Source: CAYOVG01 sp964407285
GTDB taxonomy: Bacteria; Desulfobacterota; Syntrophobacteria; Syntrophobacterales; Syntrophobacteraceae
DNA length: 64,000 bases
Assembly (NCBI GenBank): GCA_964407285.1
Contig: CAYOVG010000003.1
Location: 1-64,000, forward strand
Direction of reading: 5' to 3'
Part shown: piece after piece, positions 25,742 through 34,360 of the stretch
Layout of the letters: the number at the start of each line of letters is the position of its first letter
Position numbering within the stretch: position 1 is the stretch's first letter
Position numbers and translations under genes: made by a program
Notes under the pieces: model-generated
What the model was told of the DNA's origin: nothing
The model's input: only the letters and a program-made list of their open reading frames with translations
Databases searched by the model: none

Positions 25742-26977
25742 ATGGGAAGGCGAGAGGAACTGATTGTTGGGCTGGACCTGGGAACCACGAAGATTTGTGC
25801 GGTCGTGGGAGAAGTGACCCCGGAGGGGATCGATATCGTGGGGGTCGGTACCTACCCGTCCGTGGGCATGAGGGGCGGGGTGGTGGTCAATATAGACCAG
25901 ACGGTCAATTCGATCCGAAAGGCCGTGGAAGAGGCCGAACTCATGGCCGGATGCGAGATATCCTCGGTGTACGCCGGGATCGCCGGGACTCATATCCAGA
26001 GTTCCAACAGCCATGGGGTAATCGCCGTCAAAAGCCGCGAGGTGGGACAGCCCGACGTGGAGCGGGTGCTCGAGGCGGCGAAGGCGATTGCGCTGCCGGT
26101 GGACAGGCAGATCATTCATGCTCTCCCTCAGCAATACATTGTGGATGATCAGGAACGGATTCAGGACCCTCTGGGGATGTCCGGAGTGCGGCTCGAAGCG
26201 AAGGTGCACATCGTCACGGGGGCCAGTTCCGCGGTTCAAAACATTCTGCGGTGTTGCGAGAAGGGCGGGTTGCACGTCCAGGAGGTGGTCCTGGAGTCGC
26301 TGGCTTCCGCGGAGTCGGTCCTCGACAGGGATGAAAAGCAGTTGGGGATAGCCCTGGTGGACATGGGGGGAGGCACGACGGACATAGCGGTTTTCATCGA
26401 CAATGCAATCCGGGCCTCCTCCGTGGTGGGGCTGGGGGGAGCCCACATCACGTCGGATATTTCGGTAGGGCTGCGCACCTCGATGGAGGAAGCGGAGAAG
26501 ATCAAAAAGAAGTACGGCTGCGCTCTCGTGGAGAAGACCAACCCGCAGGAAGTGATCGAAGTGGGTTCGGTCGGAGGGCAGAAGCCGCGTCAACTTGCAC
26601 ATTCGATTCTGGCGGAGATTATTGAAGCCCGTATGGAGGAGATGCTCAAAATCATCGAATGGGAGCTGGTCAGATCCGGATACATCGACTCGCTCCATGC
26701 GGGGGTCGTGCTCACCGGCGGGGTTTCTCTCCTCCCGGGGGTCAGGGAACTGGCGGAGAGCATATTCGATCTCCCGGTCAGAATCGGTTTTCCATATCAT
26801 TTCGGCGGGCTCGGGGATGTAGTGAAAAATCCCATCTATGCAACGGCGACGGGCCTGGTGTTGTACGGCAGGAAACACTCCCAGCAGGGCGCTACAATGG
26901 CTGTAGAGAGCCACGGCGGAGGAGGAATGAGGAACTTCGTGGAGACTATCAGACGCTGGTTCGGTGAGCTTTGGTAG
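25742..26977 (+). CDS. ftsA: Cell division protein FtsA
   Basis: A 411-residue actin-like ATPase that tethers FtsZ to the membrane. The phosphate-1 loop is VGLDLGTTKICAVVGE, the 1C SHS2 domain follows (SSVYAGIAGTHIQSSNSHGV), and the phosphate-2 loop is LVDMGGGTTDIAVF. The adenosine motif is VVLTGGVSLLPGVRELAE. The end NFVETIRRWFGELW is the amphipathic membrane-targeting helix. G-rich sequence immediately precedes the ATG. It lies just before ftsZ, as usual. Confidence 0.96.
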   Translation: MGRREELIVGLDLGTTKICAVVGEVTPEGIDIVGVGTYPSVGMRGGVVVNIDQTVNSIRKAVEEAELMAGCEISSVYAGIAGTHIQSSNSHGVIAVKSREVGQPDVERVLEAAKAIALPVDRQIIHALPQQYIVDDQERIQDPLGMSGVRLEAKVHIVTGASSAVQNILRCCEKGGLHVQEVVLESLASAESVLDRDEKQLGIALVDMGGGTTDIAVFIDNAIRASSVVGLGGAHITSDISVGLRTSMEEAEKIKKKYGCALVEKTNPQEVIEVGSVGGQKPRQLAHSILAEIIEARMEEMLKIIEWELVRSGYIDSLHAGVVLTGGVSLLPGVRELAESIFDLPVRIGFPYHFGGLGDVVKNPIYATATGLVLYGRKHSQQGATMAVESHGGGGMRNFVETIRRWFGELW

Positions 26978-27058
26978 TTAAGGCGCTCGACCAGTTTCAG
27001 TTTTGGAATGCTCTTGGCAGTATGGGATCATCTCTTGAGAGAGAAGAGGGGCGGAAAA

Positions 27059-28288
27059 ATGTTGAAAGCGGAACCGGGTGGGGCAAAAATCAAGGTATTG
27101 GGAATTGGTGGCGGGGGCGGCAATGCCATCAACAACATGATCAGCAGTGGGTTGGATGGTGTTGAGTTCATCGCGGCCAATACGGATTTCCAGGCGCTGG
27201 ATCAGAACCTGGCTCCCATCAAGATCCAGTTGGGCGTCAATCTGACCCGTGGGTTGGGGGCCGGGGGCAACCCGGAGATGGGTTCGAAGGCCACCCAGGA
27301 GAACATCGACAGCGTTCGTGAAGTGGTGGAAGGAAGCGACCTGGTCTTCATCGCGACGGGCCTGGGCGGCGGAACGGGCACGGGCGGCGCGCCGATTGCG
27401 GCGCAGGTGTGCAAGGAGGTCGGGGCGCTCACGGTAGCGGTGGTGACCAAGCCTTTCGCGTTCGAGGGGCGGGCGCGGCAGCGCCGGGCGGAGGAGGGGC
27501 TCAAGGCGCTCCAGAACGTGGTGGACACCCTTATCGCGATCCCCAACAACCGGTTGGTGACCATGGCCGACAAGCGGGCGACGCTGCTCGAGATGCTCAA
27601 GCGGGCGGACGACGTGCTGCTCGATGCCGTGCGGGGTATTTCGGATATCATCGTCAAGCCGGGCCTCATCAACCTCGACTTCACCGATGTGCGCTCCGCG
27701 ATGAACGAACGGGGTCTGGCCCTTATGGGAACGGGAGTCGGCAAGGGCGAAGGCCGTGCGGCGCAGGCGGCGCAGCAGGCCATCTCCAGTCCGCTCCTGG
27801 AAGATATTTCCATTCACGGAGCGCGGGCGGCCCTGATCAACATCTGTGCCGGGCACGACCTGACAATGCACGAGTTCGAGGAGGCCTCCTCGATCATTCA
27901 GAAGGAAGTGGACGAGGATGCGGAGATCTTCATCGGCACCACCATCGACCCGCACCTGGAGGACGAACTCCGGGTCACCGTCATTGCCACGGGCATCGGC
28001 AAGATGGAAAAGCAGCCCCAGCGGTCGGAGAGCGCGGCGGTGGTTCGTCCCGGCAGGCGTTCGAGGACCGAGGCGATTGTGCCCGACGTGGTGAACGACG
28101 ACTACATCCGCATCCCGACGATTTACCGCAATCGCTCCGTCAGAGGGGAGAAGGACGTAGCGGCGGGGGCCCAGGAGGAGCCTCAGCAGCCGGTGAAGAA
28201 AAGGACCTTCCTGAGCCGTATTGCCGGAATTTCCGGGGAGGACCAGGATCTGAACATCCCGACCTTCATCCGGCGCCAGGCCGATTGA
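27059..28288 (+). CDS. ftsZ: Cell division GTPase FtsZ
   Basis: A 409-residue tubulin homologue forming the Z ring. It begins KVLGIGGGGGNAINNMI. The tubulin signature GGGTGTG is at about 103-109, and the T7 loop region is LINLDFTDVRSAM. After a variable linker the conserved C-terminal peptide LNIPTFIRR ends the protein and should bind FtsA. The ATG at 27059 has GAGGGG 7 nt upstream. An in-frame ATG at 27008 would add 17 non-conserved residues. Last gene of the cluster. Confidence 0.97.
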   Translation: MLKAEPGGAKIKVLGIGGGGGNAINNMISSGLDGVEFIAANTDFQALDQNLAPIKIQLGVNLTRGLGAGGNPEMGSKATQENIDSVREVVEGSDLVFIATGLGGGTGTGGAPIAAQVCKEVGALTVAVVTKPFAFEGRARQRRAEEGLKALQNVVDTLIAIPNNRLVTMADKRATLLEMLKRADDVLLDAVRGISDIIVKPGLINLDFTDVRSAMNERGLALMGTGVGKGEGRAAQAAQQAISSPLLEDISIHGARAALINICAGHDLTMHEFEEASSIIQKEVDEDAEIFIGTTIDPHLEDELRVTVIATGIGKMEKQPQRSESAAVVRPGRRSRTEAIVPDVVNDDYIRIPTIYRNRSVRGEKDVAAGAQEEPQQPVKKRTFLSRIAGISGEDQDLNIPTFIRRQAD

Positions 28289-28591
28289 GATTGCCGGCTC
28301 GGGAGGATGTCGCCGGTTGCGGTTCGCGCAATCGGCAGGGAGACTTCACGTATGCCCCCATGACGGGGGAATTTTAGCCGGTTCGTAATTCCGGCGCGTG
28401 TCCGCGTGTGCGGGCGGGAATCCATAGACCTCGAGGTCTATGGATTCCCGCCCGCACGGGCATGCCGGTCCACGCCTGTCCATTCCCGTATTGACCAACA
28501 TCGTTGTGACTTCCTCGCACTACCTGCCGGATAATCAGTGAACGGATAGAATCTGAACTTTTCTCGTGCAATTGCGGCTTCCATCCAAAGT
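28289..28591. other. Intergenic stretch after ftsZ
   Basis: There is no gene here. It contains the 50-bp perfect palindrome described separately (28408-28457). No T-rich terminator follows ftsZ directly, so the palindrome may serve that role. Confidence 0.5.
28408..28457. repeat. 50-bp perfect palindrome centred on CTCGAG
   Basis: Arms 28408-28432 and 28433-28457 are perfectly complementary over 25 bp with no loop. The arms carry GGCGGGAATCCATAGACCTC, a sequence similar to the CGGGAATCCA blocks of the dispersed repeat. It may be two repeat halves joined head to head, or a transcription end after ftsZ. Confidence 0.85.
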
Positions 28592-29009
28592 TTGTGCTTT
28601 CTTTGCGCGGTTACGGCCGCCGGTTGCGACCGGGCTGTCGAAACGCATGCCGCGAATGGTGGAAATCCGGACTCTCTGCAGGAGGAGGGCGCTTATGAAG
28701 AAGCGAAGGCCCAAGCGGTTGCACGCGTGATCATGCGGCAGACTGTCGAAAAGATGCGCAAACGGGGTAACGCGTATGAAAACGGAAACGGCCGGGCGGA
28801 AGCGCACGAGCCGGACTCGGGTTGATCGGATTCTCAAAGCAAAGGGCAACGCGACGATCAAGACGCTCCAACGTGCTGCCGTTCTTGTCGGGCGTGAACT
28901 CCGCGTTGAGTTGGCGCAGGCGGGGGCTTTGTTTTCCTGTCCTGAGATGTTGTCGGAGTTCCAAAATTATAACGGGAGGACCGAGGATTCCCGGATCAAT
29001 TTCCAGTAG
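28592..29009 (+). pseudogene. XRE/HigA-type helix-turn-helix antitoxin, frameshifted
   Basis: Frame 1 reads PDSLQEEGAYEEAKAQAVAR then VIMRQTVEKMRKRG, typical of the N-terminus of small antitoxin-type XRE regulators. At about 28765 the reading shifts by one base, and the next frame continues KTETAGRKRTSRTRVDRILK then AKGNATIKTLQRAAVLVGRE to a stop at 29009. Together these make a normal ~95-residue HTH protein. A single-base indel in the run near CGGGGTAAC explains the break. No toxin gene is recognised beside it. Confidence 0.7.
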
Positions 29010-29163
29010 GAGTAGGGGGCCGGGCAATGCTTCAGGCAATGAGGCTTCGAAAAACGTACCGAAGCATAGTCTTTCGATGCAAGATTGCGTAAACGTTCGC
29101 CTCTTCCAGATCCGGGAATTCTCTCCGTCGTCACTGTTGAACCGGGTTCGTCCCGGTCCAACG

Positions 29164-29547
29164 TCAGTTCCGATAGTTCGCCGAATGCGGAACTTTGAAC
29201 ATGACCTTCAGCCGCATCGGGTCTTCGCCCTTCAGGACGTAAGGCTCTTTCACCCGCACCCTGGCGCGAGGGGCCATGTCTCCCAGGCTGATACGTTTTC
29301 GCCAGTAAATCCTGGTTTCCTGTGGATTCGTGGTATACATATCGAGCTTGACCGCGCTCAGAACGGAACCGGAATCGTTGATCACATATCCGGTCAGGAA
29401 GCCGTCAGGGGTAAGGTCGAATCCCTCGTACCTGAGATTGAGAGTTTCGTCGATCACCCCCTCTCCGACAGCCAGAACGGCAAAGCAGGACAAGGGGTAG
29501 ATCAGCAGGCCGGCGATCAGAAGCAATGTGGCCATTCTTTTCGACAT
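29164..29547 (-). CDS. Exported protein of unknown function (127 aa)
   Basis: A 127-residue protein with a clear signal peptide (MSKRMATLLLIAGLLIYPLS, cleavage near CFAVLA). The mature part is beta-rich: NLRYEGFDLTPDGFLTGYVI, SVLSAVKLDMYTTNPQETRI and VRVKEPYVLKGEDPMRLKVM. This looks like an FxLYD/DUF3426-like sandwich fold, though I cannot assign a family firmly. GGAGGATG-like purines precede the ATG. It stands alone between the XRE pseudogene and the disulfide reductase gene. Confidence 0.7.
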   Translation of the reverse strand: MSKRMATLLLIAGLLIYPLSCFAVLAVGEGVIDETLNLRYEGFDLTPDGFLTGYVINDSGSVLSAVKLDMYTTNPQETRIYWRKRISLGDMAPRARVRVKEPYVLKGEDPMRLKVMFKVPHSANYRN

Positions 29548-30181
29548 TTGTCATCCTCCTTTGGTGGTATGTACCAATTCTCATGACCGGCAGTTCTGGT
29601 TCACGGTGCAGACCGCCCGGCTGAACCGGAGCCGTAACCCGTTCGCGAACATGACCTCCGACAACCGTTTGAAAAACCTCCGTCGTCGGATTCGATGCCG
29701 GCGCAAATTCAAGGAATCAGTTTGGGATTCGTGGATCAGGTGCTAAATATACCAGGAGGGGAATTAACGCAACAGGAATCGATTGATTTCATCCACGTTG
29801 ACTGCCGGGGCGAGCAATCGCCTTCTTCGCCTATCCATCGGTATGGTCGGTTCCCGATTTCCGCCGCGCCATTGCGACCGGAAACAATTTGCCCCCATGC
29901 CGGGGCCTTTCGGGTGCGTTTTGGACCCGGTAAGACTCGCCTCGCCGTCATCGTAAAAACGGCAAACGCGGTTGATCTCAGCCGCTTTTGCCTGTCCTTG
30001 CCGCATTCCCGTCCCTCCGGCATTTTTACCCGGGCAGTGGCATAGCTCTTGTAAGAGGTCTGTCCGGATGCTATTTTGCCCGGTATCACTTACAAGACCA
30101 TATCTGCGGAATACTGAAGCCGGAGTTATCGTACGCTTCCGCTTCCCATCGTCGAGCAGGAATAAAGCGAGGAAAATCCCG
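29548..30181. other. Gene-poor stretch before the CoA-disulfide reductase gene
   Basis: About 630 bases with no supported gene. They separate the divergent exported-protein gene and the oxidoreductase gene and should contain both promoters. The oxidoreductase frame stays open upstream to 29972, but no homologous sequence is seen before 30182. Confidence 0.4.
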
Positions 30182-31885
30182 ATGAAAAAAGATTTGCGCG
30201 TGTTGATTATTGGTGGGGTTGCCTGTGGACCCAAAGCGGCGTCCCGATTGAAACGTCTGCTTCCTGAGAGCGAAGTGACAATGATCGATAAGGGAGGGCT
30301 GGTTTCATACGGGGCCTGCGGGTTGCCTTACTATGTCGAAGGAGTGTTTCCCGAAGTCGGCATGCTCACGGAAACTCCCGTGGGTGTCCCCCGCACCCCT
30401 TTATTCTTCGAAAAGGTGAAAGGTTTCAAGACTCTTACCCGAACGGAAGCCATCCGGATCGATCGGGAGAAGAAGACTGTGCGGGTGAGGAACCTCGATA
30501 CTCATGAGGAGAACGACCTCTCCTACGACAAGCTGGTCCTTGCAACGGGAAGCCGTCCGCTCCGGCCCCCCATTCCCGGTCTCGAACTGAAAAATGTCTG
30601 GTACATGCGCCACCCGGACGATGCCGAGAGCATGGTTGCGGGGATTGAGTCGGAGGGGCTCCATGACGCGGTCCTGATCGGAGCGGGATACATCGGCGTC
30701 GAGATGGCGGAAGCTTTGCGCAAGCGAGGTCTGAACGTCACCATGGTGGAGATCTTCGACCAGATCATGCCCCAGTTCCTGGACCCCGAGATAGCCATGC
30801 TCGCCGGCAAGCACCTGAAGCAAAAAGGCGTTGCACTCGCTCTGGGCGAGAAGGTCCTCGCCGTAGAGGGCAATGGGAAGGTCGCATCGGTTCGAACGGA
30901 TAAGAGAGTGATCCCGGCCGACCTCGTTCTCGTAGGCGCGGGCGTCCTCCCCAACGATGAGCTCGCCCGCGGCGCGGGACTTGCGTGCGCTCCCAAAGGC
31001 GGCATCATCGTCAACAACTATTGCCAGACGAGCGACCCGGACATCTATGCCGGAGGAGACTGCGTGGTAAACCGCTATATCGATCCTATCACCAGGGTCC
31101 CGCTTTTCGTGCCTCTGGGCTCGACCTCCAATAAGCACGGCAGGACCATTGCCGACGATATAGCGGCTCGTCCGCACACATTCACGGGAATCACCTCAAC
31201 GGGAGTATGCAAGGCTTTCGACTTCACGATCGGACGAACCGGCCTGACCGAAAAGCAGGCCAGGGAACTGGACCCGGATGTCGAGTCGGTTATCTGGGCG
31301 GGGCTCGATATGCCCCATTACATCCCACGGAGCAATCCGCTCATCATCAAGATGGTCGCCTCCCGGCGCTCGCGAAAACTTCTCGGGGTTCAGGTGGTGG
31401 GTCCCGGAGATGGCTGCAAGCGGCTGGATGTGGCGGCAGGCGCAATCTATTTCGGAGCGAGCATATACGATATCCCGAACATCGATCTGGGCTATGCGCC
31501 TCCATATTCCGTTCCCATCGACCCCATTGCCGGTGCGGCGCATATTCTGGCGAACAAAATGGAAGGCATCGCGAAGTCCATTTCCCCTCTGGAGGCCAAG
31601 AGGCGCATTGACGGCGGGGATGACGTCGTGCTCCTCGATGTTCGAACACCCGATGAGTTCGAGATGATGCGGCTTCCTTATCCCGGCGTGGTTCACATTC
31701 CCCTCGGCGCTCTGCGGACGAAAGCCGGCGAGTTGCCGAAAGACAAAGACATTCTGGCATTTTGCAAGATCAGCTTGCGTGGATATGAAGCCCAGTTGAT
31801 TCTCAACAGCGAGGGGTTCCAGAGGGTGTGGTTCATCGAGGGAGGGCTGGCGGCATGGCCCTTCGAGGTTGAAGTTCGCAGCTAA
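30182..31885 (+). CDS. FAD-dependent CoA-disulfide reductase / NADH oxidase-like protein with C-terminal rhodanese domain
   Basis: A 567-residue flavoprotein. The FAD loop is LIIGGVACGPKAASRLKRL. The redox cysteine is in SYGACGLPYY (about C42), where CoADR uses a single Cys to form a mixed disulfide with CoA. The NAD(P)H loop is LIGAGYIGVEMAEALRKRG, followed by IYAGGDCV and the dimerisation domain. From about 460 a rhodanese domain follows (VLLDVRTPDEFEMMRLP) with its cysteine in ILAFCKISLRGYEA. CoADR-Rhd fusions reduce CoA disulfide or persulfide and polysulfide; which one applies here is inferred. It is monocistronic and convergent with mrp. Confidence 0.88.
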   Translation: MKKDLRVLIIGGVACGPKAASRLKRLLPESEVTMIDKGGLVSYGACGLPYYVEGVFPEVGMLTETPVGVPRTPLFFEKVKGFKTLTRTEAIRIDREKKTVRVRNLDTHEENDLSYDKLVLATGSRPLRPPIPGLELKNVWYMRHPDDAESMVAGIESEGLHDAVLIGAGYIGVEMAEALRKRGLNVTMVEIFDQIMPQFLDPEIAMLAGKHLKQKGVALALGEKVLAVEGNGKVASVRTDKRVIPADLVLVGAGVLPNDELARGAGLACAPKGGIIVNNYCQTSDPDIYAGGDCVVNRYIDPITRVPLFVPLGSTSNKHGRTIADDIAARPHTFTGITSTGVCKAFDFTIGRTGLTEKQARELDPDVESVIWAGLDMPHYIPRSNPLIIKMVASRRSRKLLGVQVVGPGDGCKRLDVAAGAIYFGASIYDIPNIDLGYAPPYSVPIDPIAGAAHILANKMEGIAKSISPLEAKRRIDGGDDVVLLDVRTPDEFEMMRLPYPGVVHIPLGALRTKAGELPKDKDILAFCKISLRGYEAQLILNSEGFQRVWFIEGGLAAWPFEVEVRS

Positions 31886-31901
31886 CGGGTGATGGAGGTT
31901 T

Positions 31902-31930
31902 TCCGGCGCCGGAGTTCCCGGCGCCGGAGC
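31902..31930. terminator. GC-rich inverted repeat between convergent genes
   Basis: The 10-bp palindrome CCGGCGCCGG occurs twice 8 nt apart, so the pair can fold as one hairpin (CCGGCGCCGG ... CCGGCGCCGG). It sits between the convergent stops of the oxidoreductase and mrp genes, where a shared terminator is expected. No T-tract is present, so this is only a candidate. Confidence 0.4.
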
Positions 31931-31977
31931 GCCCGGCGCGCATCTTTTGCGTGTTGCTTCATGGTGTAACGATCTCT

Positions 31978-33018
31978 TTACTTCCTGCCGTCGATCACGC
32001 CTTGCGCAATGGACCTGAAGACCCTGCCGGTCTCCGAATCGGGCGCTTCGACCATGAGCGGCAATCCCTTGTCGCCGCCCTTTCTGAGTTCAATGTCGAT
32101 GGGAATGGAGCCAAGGAGCGGGATGCCCGCCTCATGGCTCAGCATATCGCCGCCCCCGCTTCCGAAGATCTCTATTCGTTCCTTCGAGTCACCGTAACTG
32201 AAGTAGGACATATTCTCCACAATACCGCATATCCTGATGTTCATGGATTTGAACATCGTGATGGCCTTGCGCACGTCGGCAAGAGCCACTTCCCGCGGGG
32301 TCGTCACCATGACCACCGAGACGCTCGGAACGGACTGCGCTATGGTGATCGAAGGGTCTCCCGTGCCGGGTGGAAGGTCCACAACGAGATAGTCCAGTTT
32401 CCCCCACATCACATCGTCCAGAAGTTGCCTGACGGTCTTTGCGACTAGAGGCCCGCGCCGGATGAGCGGCCTGGTCTCTTCCACGAAAAACCCGAAAGAC
32501 ATGATCTTCAGACCGAATTTCTCGAGGGGCGCAATCATTTTTGCTTCGAAGCGGGGCCGCTCCGAGAGGTGCAGCATGGTCGGAATACTGGGGCCGTAGA
32601 GGTCGGCATCCAGAAGTCCCACCTGAAAACCTTCCGCGGACAGAGCAAGCGCGAGGTTGACCGCAACCGTGGTCTTTCCGACCCCGCCCTTGCCGCTTGC
32701 AACGGCAATGAAAGAGGCCACCTTCTCGATACCGGCAAGAGGGTGTCTGGGGAAGAGACGATTCAATTCCTCTTTGCTCATGACGGTCAGGTCCACATGG
32801 GCCTGAGACACGCCGGGAACAGCCCGGGCCGCCCGCATAACCTCCTCGATGAATCTCTTCTTCATAGGACAGCCGAGAGTCGTCAGAGCCAGAGTAATGT
32901 GCGCTTCGCCGTTGCTGACGGAAATATCCTTCACCATCTGCAGATCTACTATGTTCCTTTTCAGTTCCGGATCCAGCACCGCTTTGAGGGCTTCTCTAAT
33001 ATCCGCTTCCATGCTCAT
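31978..33018 (-). CDS. Mrp/NBP35-family ATPase lacking the CxxC Fe-S motif
   Basis: A 346-residue P-loop ATPase. An N-terminal MIP18 (DUF59) domain (about 1-85, with TTLGCPMKKRF) is followed by the deviant Walker A AVASGKGGVGKTTVAVNLA, the LLDADLYGPSIPTML block and VVDLPPGTGD. Family members carry Fe-S clusters to apoproteins through a C-terminal CxxC after ENMSYF. Here that site reads ENMSYFSYGDSKERIEIFG, so both cysteines are missing. Start: the second of three adjacent ATGs (33018) sits best behind AAGGGG. Fe-S carrier function is therefore doubtful, while ATPase function looks intact. Confidence 0.88.
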   Translation of the reverse strand: MSMEADIREALKAVLDPELKRNIVDLQMVKDISVSNGEAHITLALTTLGCPMKKRFIEEVMRAARAVPGVSQAHVDLTVMSKEELNRLFPRHPLAGIEKVASFIAVASGKGGVGKTTVAVNLALALSAEGFQVGLLDADLYGPSIPTMLHLSERPRFEAKMIAPLEKFGLKIMSFGFFVEETRPLIRRGPLVAKTVRQLLDDVMWGKLDYLVVDLPPGTGDPSITIAQSVPSVSVVMVTTPREVALADVRKAITMFKSMNIRICGIVENMSYFSYGDSKERIEIFGSGGGDMLSHEAGIPLLGSIPIDIELRKGGDKGLPLMVEAPDSETGRVFRSIAQGVIDGRK

Positions 33019-34360
33019 CATTATCCCCTTCCCATGCCGGTTGATCGTTCCCGAGAACCAAACCCGAGCAAACGAGAACCATGGAAAAACCAAGATGACG
33101 GTGAATGATGATACCCGATCTTGAGATGATAGGAGCCCTGAAGATACAATTTAATTATCTTTGACTATTTTCATATGTTCATTATGCTCGATATCCATTT
33201 GACTTACCGGAGTGTTGCAACAATCGGGCCGCTGGAAAGCATGCGATGTCTTCAGGCATGGGAGTAGAGGCCGCGAAGACGACGGAAGGCGCCGACTTCT
33301 GGGCCTGATCCTCCGAAAGGGGTTCTCAACCGGAGCGCCGGAGGGGAGTATGGCCGAGCGGGTGCATTTCGCACCCAGACGGAGCTTATGAGGGAACAAA
33401 ATTCATCGGCGTCTGCGAGTTTCGCAACTCGAGGACGCACGGCGATCCGGTTCGGTCGAAGGGATTGGATGGGAGGCTGTTGCGAACCTAATGCATGGGA
33501 ACACCACGACGCGCGCAGGCGTTCAAGGATGATTTGCAGGCAGTTGCCATTCGTTCACCCCATGAGAAGAAATTGTGGTTGTCGTCCCCCATGAGGAGGT
33601 AAAGCACGAGTGGGGCAGGAGACAAGGGGGACGACAAGGAGAGGTGGACGGGACTGGAGGTCGGAGAATGGCTTCCGCGCGGCACGTCCGTCCAACCTCC
33701 GCCACCAGTGAAAGCGGGAGATTGAATTCGTTCCTGTCAATGCTGTTCGCGACAGCGCTTGCAGCATAAAGGGCATCCCTGTTCGTTCTCTCTCTTCGGG
33801 ATTGCCCATACGATCGATCCGTCATATCGATCACTATCAAGGAACGTGCCAGAGCTTCGGTATCCATGAGTTCCCGCGCGCATGCCGGCTCCGGCAGAAT
33901 ACGGAATTTCGAGCAAGTGACTCGACCCGGCGATAGCGATAGTCCGGCGGCCGTCGTACACAATTCTTTCTTTCGAGACGGGGTAACGGCAGAATAACGG
34001 TGTCGGCTGCTGCGGAAACCGGGTGCAAAATGCACCCGTAGCGGCGGCTCCGGGGCGACGGAATGCACCGGGAATGCAGGGGGCGCTGTGAATCCCGCCT
34101 CCTGTGGAATACGGTGCGGGGACTTTTGCACAAAACCGGAAAAAGAACGGGCGGAAGTTGCCGTAACCGGCTGATTATTGCGCCGGCGGGGACACCGTTC
34201 GGAGCGATTCTCGCGTCCGCGGCCCTTGACGAGATCTCCTCAAATAGGCGAACATTACAGATTGTCATCGATCGTCAATCTCATTCGGGAAAGCGGAACG
34301 GGAACCCGCGAAGCGCTCAACGACGTCAAGCTGAACTGAACGACCTCGACAAGGAGAATC
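33019..34360. other. 1.3-kb gene-poor region upstream of typA
   Basis: I see no convincing gene or known RNA. Two small hairpins share the arm GGGTGC (33359-33374, and around 34020-34037 with 8-bp arms CGGGTGCA/TGCACCCG). Open frames on either strand are short and lack family features. A weak tRNA-like look on the minus strand near 33350-33440 was rejected. The final 20 bases hold AAGGAG for typA. Confidence 0.4.

Noticed and set aside
33350..33440. tRNA-like sequence on the minus strand (TTGCGAAACTCGCAGACGC)
   Set aside because: It resembles a Leu D-arm, but no acceptor, anticodon or T stem can be paired around it.
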